A stretch of 64,000 bases of DNA. It comes from Ferrimonas balearica. GTDB lineage: Bacteria; Pseudomonadota; Gammaproteobacteria; Enterobacterales; Shewanellaceae. A program made the position numbers and the translations under genes. Below the pieces are notes generated by a model. It ran no database searches. It saw only the letters and a list, made by a program, of their open reading frames with translations, and was not told where the DNA came from. The stretch is from assembly GCF_019802085.1 (NCBI RefSeq), contig NZ_JAHVHV010000006.1, positions 124,001-188,000 on the forward strand. The letters run 5' to 3'. Shown here in pieces: positions 1-8,693 of the stretch; within the stretch, counting starts at the first letter, position 1, and each line of letters opens with the position of its first letter.

Positions 1-328
1 CCCGGATCCGACCGCCAACCCCTACCTGGCCTTCTCCGCCATGCTGATGGCCGGCCTGGACGGCATCCAGAACAAGATCCACCCTGGTGACGCCATGGAC
101 AAGGACCTGTACGACCTGCCAGCGGAAGAAGCGGCCGAGATCCCGACCGTAGCCGCCAGCCTGGCCGAGGCCCTGGACAACCTGGACGCCGACCGCGCCT
201 TCCTGACCGCCGGTGGCGTGTTCTCCGACGACTTCATCGACTCCTACATCGATCTGAAGCGCGGTGAAGTGGAGCGTCTGGACATGACCACCCACCCGGT
301 GGAGTTTGAGATGTACTACAGCGTCTAA
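1..328 (+). CDS. glnA: Glutamine synthetase, C-terminal part (cut by window edge)
   Basis: This is the last 109 codons of type I glutamine synthetase, which makes glutamine from glutamate, ammonia and ATP in the cytoplasm. The frame is open from base 2. The visible part starts with [21 protein letters not shown], a conserved stretch of the C-terminal domain, and ends in the typical [11 protein letters not shown]. The tyrosine of DLYDLP corresponds to the adenylylation site of the enterobacterial enzyme, so GlnE-type control is likely. The active site lies upstream of the window. A strong hairpin terminator follows, and the NtrB/NtrC genes that control nitrogen genes are downstream on the same strand. 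Confidence 0.97.
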   Translation, partial: PDPTANPYLAFSAMLMAGLDGIQNKIHPGDAMDKDLYDLPAEEAAEIPTVAASLAEALDNLDADRAFLTAGGVFSDDFIDSYIDLKRGEVERLDMTTHPVEFEMYYSV

Positions 329-400
329 GGACGCAACCGGTTCACTGGAAGTGAAGCACGCTCTGTACCTTTAAAAAAAACAATAACTAAGAGCACTAAA

Positions 401-427
401 AGCCCATCCAAACGGATGGGCTTTTTT
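401..427 (+). terminator. Rho-independent terminator after glnA
   Basis: The inverted repeat AGCCCATCC / GGATGGGCT with an AAAC loop is followed by a T-run at 422-427. It separates glnA from the DUF4124 gene, so downstream genes need readthrough or their own promoter. Confidence 0.9.
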
Positions 428-476
428 CTTTCATCCATCTACACTCGGACAGAGTCATATCGACAAGGAGCGCGAC

Positions 477-1034
477 ATGGAACGCCCACTGCTTCTGGCA
501 GCCCTGGTGATGGCCCTGGCCACCCCGGCGTCCGCCGCCATCTACAAATGGACGGACGACAAGGGCCAGGTGCACTATTCCGACAAACCCCGGGAGGGGG
601 CCGAACCCATCGAAGTGGACACCAGCAAGGCCACCACCATCGAACTGGTCTCTCCCCGCCCCATCACCAACACGCCGCCACCGGAGGTGCTGGAGGCCCC
701 CAGCTACCGCATCAAGCTGATCGAGCCCGACTCCGAGGCCACGGTGCGGGACAACAACGGTCAGCTCAACCTCAGCATCAGCCTGGAGCCCGAGCTGTTG
801 CCCGATCACCGCATCGAGCTGTTGCTCGACGGCGAGGTGGTGCGCACCGTTGGCGGGGCCGGATCCTTTGCCCTGGACAACCTGGATCGGGGCGAACACA
901 GCCTTCAGGCCCGGGTGATTGACGAAAACGGCAAAGTCCTTGCATCAAGTGGGAAAAGGACGGTATTCCTGCACCGCCACTCCCGCCTGATCCCGCCATT
1001 GCGGCCGCAACCCCGGTCCGATGGGGGTTCCTGA
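477..1034 (+). CDS. DUF4124 domain protein, exported
   Basis: The 185-residue protein has a signal peptide (residues 1-20, ending near ASAA) and then a DUF4124 domain with the typical YKWTDDKGQVHYSDKP segment at about 22-40. The rest is a beta-rich domain of unknown role ending in a basic, proline-rich tail. The start has a good AAGGAG six bases upstream. Such genes often sit between glnA and glnL in Shewanella relatives, but the function is unknown. It is probably periplasmic. A link to nitrogen metabolism is suggested by position only. Confidence 0.85.
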   Translation: MERPLLLAALVMALATPASAAIYKWTDDKGQVHYSDKPREGAEPIEVDTSKATTIELVSPRPITNTPPPEVLEAPSYRIKLIEPDSEATVRDNNGQLNLSISLEPELLPDHRIELLLDGEVVRTVGGAGSFALDNLDRGEHSLQARVIDENGKVLASSGKRTVFLHRHSRLIPPLRPQPRSDGGS

Positions 1035-1046
1035 GCGGCAAGGCTA

Positions 1047-1063
1047 TGCACCAATTTGGTGCA
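1047..1063 (+). promoter_or_regulatory. NtrC binding site upstream of glnL
   Basis: TGCACCAATTTGGTGCA is a perfect palindrome matching the NtrC consensus (TGCACCA-N3-TGGTGCA). A degenerate second copy, TGC followed by GGTGGTGCA, lies at 1065-1079. It is 47 bases before the glnL start. In enteric bacteria an NtrC site at the glnL promoter limits ntrBC expression, and the same autoregulation is likely here. Confidence 0.88.
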
Positions 1064-1109
1064 GTGCTAAGGTGGTGCACAACGCCAGGGCAATGAGGGC
1101 CGCACCACC

Positions 1110-2165
1110 ATGGATCTCCATAAGGATCCCGAGTTTCTCCATCACCTTTCCACCGCCGTACTGGTGCTGGATCCCCAGTTTCAGGTGGCCTACGCCAACC
1201 TGGCCACGGAACAGCTGCTGGGGCTGGGCCACCGGCGGCTGATCGGCTGCCCGGTCTCCCAGCTCTACAGCCAGCTGGCCACCGACATCGGCCTGCTGCG
1301 TCAGACCCTGAACCAAGAGCAGGGCCAAACCCTCTACGCCATCTCCCTGGTGACCCTGGAGGGGCAGCACCACACGGTGGATCTCATCTTTACCCCGCTG
1401 GAAGCCCAGCGCACCCTGGTGGAAGCCCGGGTGGTGGATCACCAGCAGCGGATCAGCCAGGAGCTGCAGCACTACGCCCAGCAGCACGCCGCCCAGTTGC
1501 TGGTGCGGGGCTTGGCCCATGAGATCAAAAACCCCCTGGGGGGCCTGCGCGGGGCGGCCCAGCTGCTGGAGCGGGAGCTGACGGATCCCGAGCTCAAGGA
1601 GTTCACCGGCATCATCATCGAGCAGTCGGACCGGCTGCGCAGCCTAGTGGACCGCCTGCTGGGCCCCCAGCATCCCGGCACCTGGGCCGAGAGCAACGTC
1701 CACCGCCTGCTGGAGCAGGTGGCCCGGCTGTGCGAGATGGAGAGCGCCGGCCAGCTGGTGTTCGAGCGCGACTACGACCCCTCGATCCCCGATTTCCTGA
1801 TGGACGATGAGCAGCTGCAACAGGCCCTGCTCAACATCCTGCGCAACGCCGTGCAGGCGATGGAGGGGCAGGGCCGCATCGTGCTGCGCACCCGCAGCCA
1901 GGGCCAGACCACCATCGCCGGTCGCCGCCACCGCCAGGTGGTGGCCGTCAGCATCATCGACGACGGCCCGGGCATCGACCCAGCCATCAAAGACACCCTG
2001 TTCTACCCCATGGTGACCAACAAGGCCGACGGCAGCGGGCTGGGCCTCTCCATCGCCCAGAAGATCGTCAGTCAGCATCAGGGCCGGATCGAGCTGGAAA
2101 GCTGGCCCGGCCACACCGAATTCACCCTGCTTTTGCCGATGACGTTGTCCAAGGAGGCACAATGA
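1110..2165 (+). CDS. glnL: Nitrogen regulation sensor histidine kinase NtrB
   Basis: This soluble 351-residue kinase/phosphatase phosphorylates NtrC when nitrogen is scarce and is normally steered by PII proteins. An N-terminal PAS region covers about residues 1-125. The phosphoacceptor histidine lies in LAHEIKNPLGGLRG near residue 138. The ATPase part shows the N box (LLNILRNAVQAM) and G boxes (DDGPGID, GSGLGLSIAQ). Length and domain order match the family. The stop overlaps the glnG start by 4 bases, so the two are translationally coupled, and an NtrC palindrome lies directly upstream. Confidence 0.96.
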   Translation: MDLHKDPEFLHHLSTAVLVLDPQFQVAYANLATEQLLGLGHRRLIGCPVSQLYSQLATDIGLLRQTLNQEQGQTLYAISLVTLEGQHHTVDLIFTPLEAQRTLVEARVVDHQQRISQELQHYAQQHAAQLLVRGLAHEIKNPLGGLRGAAQLLERELTDPELKEFTGIIIEQSDRLRSLVDRLLGPQHPGTWAESNVHRLLEQVARLCEMESAGQLVFERDYDPSIPDFLMDDEQLQQALLNILRNAVQAMEGQGRIVLRTRSQGQTTIAGRRHRQVVAVSIIDDGPGIDPAIKDTLFYPMVTNKADGSGLGLSIAQKIVSQHQGRIELESWPGHTEFTLLLPMTLSKEAQ

Positions 2166-3574
2166 GCGAACAAGTCTGGATCCTCGATGACGACAGCTCC
2201 ATTCGATGGGTGCTGGAGCGCGCCTTCAAGCGGGAGGGGCTCTCCAACGCCAGCTTCGCCAGTGCCGAGTCGCTGTGGCAGGCCCTCGAGGGCGGCCAAC
2301 CCCAAGTGATCGTCTCCGACATCCGCATGCCCGGCACCGATGGGCTCACCCTGCTGGAGCGAATCAAGCAGCACTACCCAGATCTGCCGGTGATCATCAT
2401 GACCGCCCACTCGGATCTGGACTCCGCGGTGGGCGCCTACCAGTCCGGCGCCTTCGAGTACCTGCCCAAGCCCTTCGACATCGACGAGGCGGTGGCCCTG
2501 GTGCGCCGGGCCCTGGAGCACGCTGCCGCCCGCACCCCTCAGCCCAGCACCAAGGCGGAGGCGGTGCCGGGGATCATCGGCGAGGCCCCGGCGATGCAGG
2601 AGGTGTTTCGCGCCATCGGCCGCCTCGCCCGCTCCTCCATCAGCGTGCTGATCAACGGCCAGTCCGGCACCGGTAAGGAGCTGGTGGCCCACGCCCTGCA
2701 CAAGCACAGCCCCCGGGCCAGCGCCCCCTTTGTGGCGCTCAATATGGCCGCCATCCCCAAGGATCTCATCGAGTCGGAGCTGTTCGGCCACGAGAAGGGG
2801 GCCTTCACCGGCGCCGCCGGGGTGCGACAGGGCCGCTTCGAGCAGGCCAACGGAGGCACCCTGTTTCTGGATGAGATCGGCGACATGCCGCTGGATGTGC
2901 AGACTCGCCTGCTGCGGGTGCTGGCGGACGGTCAGTTCTATCGGGTGGGGGGCCACAGCGCCATTAAGGTGGACGTGCGCATCGTCGCCGCCACCCACCA
3001 GGACCTGGAGACCCGGGTGGCCGAGGGGCAGTTCCGGGAGGATCTCTTCCACCGCCTCAACGTCATCCGTGTCCAGCTGCCGCCGCTCAAGGAGCGGGCC
3101 GAGGACATCCCGGCCCTGACCCGCCACTTCCTGGCGGCCGCCGCCCAGGAGCTGGGGGTGGAGGCCAAGCGCCTCAGCCTGGAGGCGGAGCGCCGCCTGT
3201 GTGCCCTGCCCTGGCCCGGGAACGTCCGCCAGCTGGAGAACGCCTGTCGCTGGATGACGGTGATGGCCTCGGGTCAGGAGATCCTGGCGGACGATCTGCC
3301 GCCGGAGCTCAAAGGGGCCCTGGGGGGCGCGCCCACCGTGGGCGACGCGACCCCCAACGGCGACTGGACCTCGCTGTTGGCCAGCTGGGCCAACCGGGCC
3401 CTGGCAGAGGGGGAAACCAACCTGCTGCAGGACGCCCAGCCGGCCTTCGAGCGCACCCTGCTCACCAGCGCCCTGAGCCACACCCGGGGCCACAAACAGG
3501 AGGCCGCACGGCTGCTGGGTTGGGGGCGTAACACCCTGACCCGCAAGCTCAAAGAGCTCAATATGGACGAATAA
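2162..3574 (+). CDS. glnG: Nitrogen regulator NtrC, sigma-54 activator
   Basis: This 470-residue response regulator activates sigma-54 promoters of nitrogen genes. It has a receiver domain with the phosphorylated aspartate in VIVSDIRMPGTDG (about residue 54). The central AAA+ domain has Walker A GQSGTGKE, the sigma-54 contact loop GAFTGA and Walker B GTLFLDEIGD. A Fis-type helix-turn-helix closes it (QEAARLLGWGRNTLTRKLKEL). All key motifs are intact. It is coupled to glnL by an ATGA overlap and followed by a bidirectional hairpin. Confidence 0.97.
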   Translation: MSEQVWILDDDSSIRWVLERAFKREGLSNASFASAESLWQALEGGQPQVIVSDIRMPGTDGLTLLERIKQHYPDLPVIIMTAHSDLDSAVGAYQSGAFEYLPKPFDIDEAVALVRRALEHAAARTPQPSTKAEAVPGIIGEAPAMQEVFRAIGRLARSSISVLINGQSGTGKELVAHALHKHSPRASAPFVALNMAAIPKDLIESELFGHEKGAFTGAAGVRQGRFEQANGGTLFLDEIGDMPLDVQTRLLRVLADGQFYRVGGHSAIKVDVRIVAATHQDLETRVAEGQFREDLFHRLNVIRVQLPPLKERAEDIPALTRHFLAAAAQELGVEAKRLSLEAERRLCALPWPGNVRQLENACRWMTVMASGQEILADDLPPELKGALGGAPTVGDATPNGDWTSLLASWANRALAEGETNLLQDAQPAFERTLLTSALSHTRGHKQEAARLLGWGRNTLTRKLKELNMDE

Positions 3575-3575
3575 C

Positions 3576-3602
3576 AACAGCGCGCCGAAATGGCGCGCTG
3601 TT
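3576..3602. terminator. Bidirectional hairpin between glnG and fieF
   Basis: The arms AACAGCGCGCC and GGCGCGCTGTT flank a 5-base loop immediately after the glnG stop and just before the fieF stop on the other strand. The T-run is short, so it is a modest terminator for the convergent pair. Confidence 0.7.
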
Positions 3603-3610
3603 GTGGGGAT

Positions 3611-4486
3611 TTAAACCGGGTCCTGGTGGACGATGACGTCACTGCCGGGGAAGGCACTGCGTATTCGCTCCTCCACCGCGTCGGCCAGCGTATGGGCGTC
3701 GCGCAGCGGCAGGTTGCCGTCCAGCTCCAGGTGCATCTGCACACAGAGGGTGTGGCCGGAGCGACGGGTGCGCAGATCGTGCAGCCCCCGTACCGACGGG
3801 TCCTCCAGCACCAGCGCCTCCACCTGCTCCCGAACCTCCGGCTCCGCTTCCCGGTCCAGCAGCAGCTGTACCGCCTCCTGGCCCAGGCCCCAGGCGCCGT
3901 AGCCAATGTAGAGGGCGATGATCACCGCGAACACCCCGTCGGCCCACAACAGCCCCTGGCTGGCCAGCGCCAGCGCCACCAGCACGGCACCATTGAGCAG
4001 CAAGTCCGAACGGTAGTGCAGGGCGTCGGCGGCCACGGCGGTTGAGCCGGTGACGGCGATGGCCCGCTTCTGGATCGCCAGCAGCACCAAGGTGGCGACG
4101 ATGGCGAACAGGGTCACGCCGATGCCGATCATCGAGTGTTGAACCGGGGCGGGGTTGAGGATGCGGTCGGCGCCATGGAACAGCAGCAGCATGGCGGAGC
4201 CAAGGATAAAGCCGGACTGCACTAGGGTGGCCAAAGGTTCGGCTTTGCCGTGACCGAAGCGGTGGTGCTGATCCGCCGGCAGCAGGGCCACCCTCAGCGC
4301 GTAGAAGTTCACCAGGGAGGCCATGGCGTCCATCATGGAGTCGGTGAGGGAGGCCAGCAGACTGGCGGAGCCGGAGTAGAACCAGGCGATCAGCTTGGCC
4401 AGGATCAGGATGGAGGCGGTGGCCACCGAGGCGCGGGTGGCCACCCGGATCCAGAAGGCGTACTGTTCAGGTTGGGTGGGCGACAT
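3611..4486 (-). CDS. fieF: Cation-efflux pump FieF (CDF family)
   Basis: This 291-residue inner-membrane cation/proton antiporter exports divalent iron or zinc. Six membrane helices come first, then a cytoplasmic domain. The transport-site residues are present: D49 and D53 in TDSMMDA, and H157 and D161 in ADALHYRSD. HRFGHGKAE in the loop is also typical. The gene order, with a CpxP-like gene on the same strand and cpxRA divergent, is the same as in E. coli, which supports fieF over other CDF members. The gap to the chaperone gene is 43 bases, so co-transcription is possible. Confidence 0.93.
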   Translation of the reverse strand: MSPTQPEQYAFWIRVATRASVATASILILAKLIAWFYSGSASLLASLTDSMMDAMASLVNFYALRVALLPADQHHRFGHGKAEPLATLVQSGFILGSAMLLLFHGADRILNPAPVQHSMIGIGVTLFAIVATLVLLAIQKRAIAVTGSTAVAADALHYRSDLLLNGAVLVALALASQGLLWADGVFAVIIALYIGYGAWGLGQEAVQLLLDREAEPEVREQVEALVLEDPSVRGLHDLRTRRSGHTLCVQMHLELDGNLPLRDAHTLADAVEERIRSAFPGSDVIVHQDPV

Positions 4487-4529
4487 GAAGGGTCCGATTC
4501 ATCGATTCAGTGCCGCCCAGTTTACCATT

Positions 4530-5018
4530 TCACTGGCCGTGGTGGGCCCGGAAACGCTCGATACGCTTGTCCGCTTTTTCCGCCAGCTTGGCTTTTTGCT
4601 CGTCAGTAAGCAGCTGAATGATTTCGTGTTGCAGCTTCAGCCGCGCCAGCTCACGCTCGGTCTGCTTGGCCTGACGCTCGGCGATCAGGGCACGGGCGGC
4701 GGCTTCATCAAAGGTCGGGCTGGTCATCAGCGCCTGGCGGGCGGCCATCTGGGCCTCAACCTGGGTCAGATCCCGCTGGGGCTTCTCCCCCTTGGACTCG
4801 TGGGCCTGCTTGATCAGCGCCTTGACCTGGGCTTTCTGCTCGTCGGTCAGATCCAGGCCGCGCAGCATCTTGCGCACTTCGCCACCGTGGTGGCCGCGGT
4901 GTTCACCGTGTTTGGCGTGGTGGCCCTCACCGTGGCCCCCTTTGCCCGGGTAAGCCATCACGGCAACAGAAGTGGAGGCCAGGGCGGTGACCAGCAGGAG
5001 TTTGGCAGCGGTTTTCAT
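4530..5018 (-). CDS. Spy/CpxP-family periplasmic chaperone, histidine-rich
   Basis: The 162-residue exported protein has a signal peptide (MKTAAKLLLVTALASTSVAV) and two LTDEQ motifs of the Spy/CpxP LTxxQ type, with long amphipathic helices between. The chosen ATG has GAGGA eight bases upstream; a frame extension of nine codons has no better signal. A glycine/histidine stretch at about residues 25-45 carries eight histidines, suggesting metal binding. It faces cpxRA across a shared promoter region with a CpxR box, so it is probably the CpxP-like feedback regulator or stress chaperone of that system. CpxP and Spy cannot be told apart firmly from sequence. Confidence 0.87.
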   Translation of the reverse strand: MKTAAKLLLVTALASTSVAVMAYPGKGGHGEGHHAKHGEHRGHHGGEVRKMLRGLDLTDEQKAQVKALIKQAHESKGEKPQRDLTQVEAQMAARQALMTSPTFDEAAARALIAERQAKQTERELARLKLQHEIIQLLTDEQKAKLAEKADKRIERFRAHHGQ

Positions 5019-5090
5019 GGTGTGTGTCCTCGTCGTCAATACCACGGTGCAAAGCGTACCAAGGTCAATGTCAAACAGGGTTTAGGTCGG

Positions 5091-5105
5091 GTAAAACAGT
5101 GTAAA
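5091..5105. promoter_or_regulatory. CpxR box between the cpxP-like gene and cpxRA
   Basis: GTAAA-ACAGT-GTAAA is an exact match to the CpxR consensus GTAAA-N5-GTAAA. It lies 63 bases upstream of cpxR and 73 bases from the divergent chaperone start, so it could serve either or both transcripts. Confidence 0.85.
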
Positions 5106-5167
5106 GGTCGCTTGGGCGCCGGCCGGCCATGGGTTAGGCTTGGCCTGAATCGATAAGAGGGTGAGTC

Positions 5168-5854
5168 ATGAATCGGATCTTACTGGTGGAAGACGACCAG
5201 GGTCTGTGCGAACTGCTGGGCCAACTGCTGGAGCTGGAAGGCTTCGAGCTGACCATCTGCCAGGATGGTCCCAGCGGCCTGACGGCGGCGCAAAGCGGCC
5301 AGCATGATCTGGTGCTGCTGGACGTGATGCTGCCGGGACTCAACGGATTCGATCTGCTGCGCCAGTTGCGGCAGAAGAGCGAAGTGCCGGTGTTGATGCT
5401 GACGGCCCGGGGCGACGACATCGACCGGGTGGTGGGGCTGGAGATCGGCGCCGACGACTACCTGCCCAAGCCCTTCAACGACCGGGAGCTCATCGCCCGG
5501 ATCCGCGCCATCTTGCGCCGCACCAAGGACAAAGAGAGCGGCAGCGCCGGCCAGGACGAACTGGTCAGCGGCGACATCACCCTCTACCCCCGCCGCCAGG
5601 AAGCCTGGGTCGGCGACACCCTGCTGCCCCTGACTGCCACCGAGTTCACCCTGCTGCATGAGTTGGTCCAGACCCCCGGGGAACTGGCCAGCAAGGAGCA
5701 GCTGTCGGAGACAGTGCTGGGCAAGAAACTGATGCCCTTTGATCGCAGCCTCGACATGCACCTGTCCAACCTGCGCCGCAAACTGCCGGAGCGGGTCGAT
5801 GGCCGGCCCCGGGTCAAGACGGTGCGTGGCAAGGGCTACATCTGGCTGGATTGA
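5168..5854 (+). CDS. cpxR: Envelope-stress response regulator CpxR
   Basis: This 228-residue OmpR-family regulator has a receiver domain with the phosphorylated aspartate in VLLDVMLPGLNG (about residue 52), the conserved threonine and lysine (LTARG, YLPKPF), and a C-terminal winged helix (RSLDMHLSNLRRKL, VRGKGYIWLD). Neighbouring cpxA and the CpxP-like gene identify it among OmpR paralogues. A CpxR box upstream points to autoregulation. The ribosome site AGAGGGTGAG precedes the ATG. Confidence 0.95.
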   Translation: MNRILLVEDDQGLCELLGQLLELEGFELTICQDGPSGLTAAQSGQHDLVLLDVMLPGLNGFDLLRQLRQKSEVPVLMLTARGDDIDRVVGLEIGADDYLPKPFNDRELIARIRAILRRTKDKESGSAGQDELVSGDITLYPRRQEAWVGDTLLPLTATEFTLLHELVQTPGELASKEQLSETVLGKKLMPFDRSLDMHLSNLRRKLPERVDGRPRVKTVRGKGYIWLD

Positions 5855-5856
5855 CC

Positions 5857-7227
5857 GTGAAACTGCCTAACCATCTGTTTTTCAAGCTTCTTCTGGCATT
5901 CTGGATCACCTCATCTTTGGTCCTGGGGCTGGTTATCGGCCTGCCGCACATGCAGAAGCAGTCGGACCGAGAGCCCCTGGATCCGCGCCTGGCCCAGGTG
6001 CTCAACCGCACCGCCGAGCGGATGACCATGACGCCCCCCAACGAGTGGAAACACCTGTCCCACCGTCTGCGTCACTACCAGGACGAGCGGGGCCGGGAGT
6101 TTCGCATGAACTTCTACCTGGTGGACAAGGACGGCCGTCCCACCCACCGGGCGGATCGCCGCATGCCCCGGGAGGTGCGCCACTTCCTGCTGGAGCTGGA
6201 CAGCTACGATGAGCCGATGCGCTTTCGCTTCCCCAACGAGGTGGTGTTTGGCCCCAAACCGGTGCAACTGAATGGCGAGACCCACTACCTGATTGGCAAG
6301 ATCCGCGCCCCTCATCAGCGCCCCTGGCTGTTCTACCTGATGGCTCATCCGCTGGCCTTCCTGCTGGTGGCGGTGGCCTTCTCCGGCCTGGTGTTCGGCC
6401 TGCTGGCCTGGCACCTGGGCAAGCCCCTGCGCCACCTCAAGGACACCGCCGGCGCTCTGGCCAAAGGGGACCTGGACGCCCGGGTTGAGGGGGACACCCT
6501 GGGACGGCGGGATGAACTGGGCCAGCTGGCGTCCAGTTTCAACCGCATGGCGGACTCGGTCTCCACCATGGTGAAGGGGCAGCAGAGACTGCTGTCGGGG
6601 ATCTCCCACGAGCTGCGCACCCCCCTGACCCGGCTGCAACTGGCCCTGGCCCTGGCCCGCAAGAAGGGAGAGGACACGGCAGAGCTGCAGCGCATCGGCC
6701 GGGAGGCGGACCAGCTGGACGCCATGATCCGAGAGCTTCTGGCCCTGTCCCGCCTCAACATGCAGATCACCGAGCGCAAGCACCGGCTGGACCTGGTGCA
6801 GGCCCTGGGCGACGTCATCGAGGACGCCCGCTTCGAAGCGGAGCAGATGGAGAAGCAGCTGACGGTCAATATGCCGGATCAGTTGCCCTTCAGGGGCATC
6901 GAAAATCTGCTGCAGCGGGCGGTGGAGAACCTGCTGCGCAATGCCCTGCGTTACGCCCGGGGCCACGTCAGCCTGGAGATCGCCCGGCTTCCCGGTGAGG
7001 TGCTGATCCGCATCAGCGACGATGGGCCCGGTGTCCCGGAAACCGAGCTGGAAACCATCTTCAAGCCCTTCTACCGGGTGGCGGAAGCGCGGGATCGGGA
7101 CAGCGGCGGCTGGGGGCTGGGACTGGCCATCACCCAGGGCGCCGTCGAAGCGCACCAGGGTCGGGTTCAGGCCAACAATCGCGCCCCCCACGGGCTGACC
7201 ATGACCATCACCCTGCCGTTGGCCTAA
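5857..7227 (+). CDS. cpxA: Envelope-stress sensor histidine kinase CpxA
   Basis: This inner-membrane kinase of about 456 residues has one N-terminal membrane helix, a periplasmic sensor domain (about 30-160), a second helix, a HAMP linker, an H box (GISHELRTPLTRLQLAL) and an ATPase domain (N box VENLLRNALRYA, DDGPGVP, GWGLGLAI). I chose the GTG at 5857 because GGA lies six bases upstream. A TTG at 5851, overlapping the cpxR stop, would add two residues. It phosphorylates CpxR in response to envelope stress. Its stop overlaps the stop of the opposite-strand sulfurtransferase by 3-4 bases. Confidence 0.94.
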   Translation: MKLPNHLFFKLLLAFWITSSLVLGLVIGLPHMQKQSDREPLDPRLAQVLNRTAERMTMTPPNEWKHLSHRLRHYQDERGREFRMNFYLVDKDGRPTHRADRRMPREVRHFLLELDSYDEPMRFRFPNEVVFGPKPVQLNGETHYLIGKIRAPHQRPWLFYLMAHPLAFLLVAVAFSGLVFGLLAWHLGKPLRHLKDTAGALAKGDLDARVEGDTLGRRDELGQLASSFNRMADSVSTMVKGQQRLLSGISHELRTPLTRLQLALALARKKGEDTAELQRIGREADQLDAMIRELLALSRLNMQITERKHRLDLVQALGDVIEDARFEAEQMEKQLTVNMPDQLPFRGIENLLQRAVENLLRNALRYARGHVSLEIARLPGEVLIRISDDGPGVPETELETIFKPFYRVAEARDRDSGGWGLGLAITQGAVEAHQGRVQANNRAPHGLTMTITLPLA

Positions 7228-8069
7228 GCCAGCGGCAGATTCGGATCCGCCCCCCACTCCGCCCAGGAGCCGTCGTACACCCGCCACTGCCGGCGTCCCG
7301 CCAGCTCCGCCGCCAGCGCCAGGATGCAGGCGGTGACGCCGCTGCCGCAGCTGAACAGGTGGGTCATCTCGGGTTCGGCAAAGCGGGCGAAGATCGCCTC
7401 CAGTTCCGCCGCCTCTTTGAAGTGCCCCGCCTCCAGCAGCTCACCGAAGGGCAGGTTCACCGCCCCGGGCATGTGCCCACCCCGCACCCCAGGTCTGGGC
7501 TCCGGCTCCTGGGCCAGGAAGCGGCCCGGACTGCGGGCATCGAACACCCGCACCTGGGGCTGCGACAGGGCCTGGGCCAACGCTGGGGCATCAATGCCCC
7601 TGGAAGGGTCCGGCTGGGCCCGGTAGGCGGTGGGTTCCACCGGGGTTGGCGCCCCGCTGGCGGTGGTATGACCGGCGGCCAGCCAGGCCGGGAGGCCGCC
7701 ATCGAGCACCGCCACCCGACGATGCCCCATGGCCCGGAACATCCACCAGGCCCGCGGAGCGGAGAAGACCCCCAGGCTGTCGTACACCACCAGAGTGTCC
7801 TCTGACGTCACCCCAAGCTGGCCCACCTCCCGCTCAAACTGGGTCGAGGGCGGCAGCATGTGGGGCAGGGTGCTGTGAGGGTCCGCCAGGGCCCCATCGA
7901 AATCAAAGAACCCGGCACCGGGGATCCGACACTGGTGCCACTGGGCCCGGGCATCCCGGCCGTCGCCGGGCAGAAACCAGCTGGCGTCCAGGACGCTCAG
8001 CCCCTCCTGGCCCAGCCGTTCGGCCAGCCAGGTTACGGACACCAGGGGGGAGGGAGGAGTGGGAAACAT
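7224..8069 (-). CDS. sseA: Thiosulfate/3-mercaptopyruvate sulfurtransferase
   Basis: This 281-residue protein is made of two rhodanese domains. The active loop in the second domain is CGSGVTAC, where the first cysteine carries the persulfide; CGSGVT is typical of mercaptopyruvate rather than thiosulfate sulfurtransferases. The first domain is the inactive structural one (DSLGVFSAPRAWW). The start at MFPTPPSP gives the normal family length. The open frame continues upstream across trmL but has no family similarity there. The gene is convergent with cpxA. Confidence 0.9.
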   Translation of the reverse strand: MFPTPPSPLVSVTWLAERLGQEGLSVLDASWFLPGDGRDARAQWHQCRIPGAGFFDFDGALADPHSTLPHMLPPSTQFEREVGQLGVTSEDTLVVYDSLGVFSAPRAWWMFRAMGHRRVAVLDGGLPAWLAAGHTTASGAPTPVEPTAYRAQPDPSRGIDAPALAQALSQPQVRVFDARSPGRFLAQEPEPRPGVRGGHMPGAVNLPFGELLEAGHFKEAAELEAIFARFAEPEMTHLFSCGSGVTACILALAAELAGRRQWRVYDGSWAEWGADPNLPLA

Positions 8070-8183
8070 GGCACCTTGTCGATTGACCTTCCAAGCTTTC
8101 AGCCTACCCCATCCCCAGCCCGGACGCTTGCCTTTGGCGCAGCGCCGGAGTAAAAGGAGCGCTTCAGCGTCAGGAACCCCGAT

Positions 8184-8648
8184 ATGTTTGAAATTGCCCT
8201 CTACGAGCCCGAGATCGCGCCCAACACCGGCGCCATCATTCGCCTGTGCGCCAACACCGGCTGTCGTCTGCACCTGATCGAGCCGCTGGGCTTCGACATG
8301 GACGAGAAGCGGCTGCGTCGGGCCGGGCTCGACTACGCCGAGCTGACCACGGTGACCCGCTACCCCGACTACCCGGCCTTCCTCGAGGCCATGGCGGGCC
8401 GCCGCATCTTCGCCCTGACCACCAAGGGCAGCCGCCCTCACACCGAACCGCGCTACCAACCCGGGGACGTGCTGCTGTTCGGTCCGGAAAGCCGCGGCCT
8501 GCCCGTCGAGGTGCGCGAGGCGATCCCCACCGAGCAGCGGATCCGCATCCCCATGAGAGCCGAGGCCCGCTCGCTGAACCTGGCCAACGCCGTCTCCATC
8601 GTCAACTACGAGGCCTGGCGCCAACTGGACTTTAACGGCGCGCTTTGA
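8184..8648 (+). CDS. trmL: tRNA (cytidine/uridine-34 2'-O)-methyltransferase TrmL
   Basis: This 154-residue SPOUT methyltransferase methylates the wobble ribose of certain leucine tRNAs using S-adenosylmethionine. Family motifs are visible: [14 protein letters not shown] near the N-terminus, [11 protein letters not shown], and the knot region [21 protein letters not shown]. It is a minimal SPOUT protein without extra RNA-binding domains, as expected. AGGAA lies upstream of the ATG. It is divergent from sseA. Confidence 0.95.
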   Translation: MFEIALYEPEIAPNTGAIIRLCANTGCRLHLIEPLGFDMDEKRLRRAGLDYAELTTVTRYPDYPAFLEAMAGRRIFALTTKGSRPHTEPRYQPGDVLLFGPESRGLPVEVREAIPTEQRIRIPMRAEARSLNLANAVSIVNYEAWRQLDFNGAL

Positions 8649-8693
8649 GAGGGTTCGCCTAACGCGCTTTGCTCCTAATTACGAGGTCATCCC

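Noticed and set aside
8070-8624. N-terminal extension of the sulfurtransferase across trmL
   Set aside because: The extra residues show no rhodanese similarity and are the antisense of the real trmL gene. The start at 8069 gives the normal family length.
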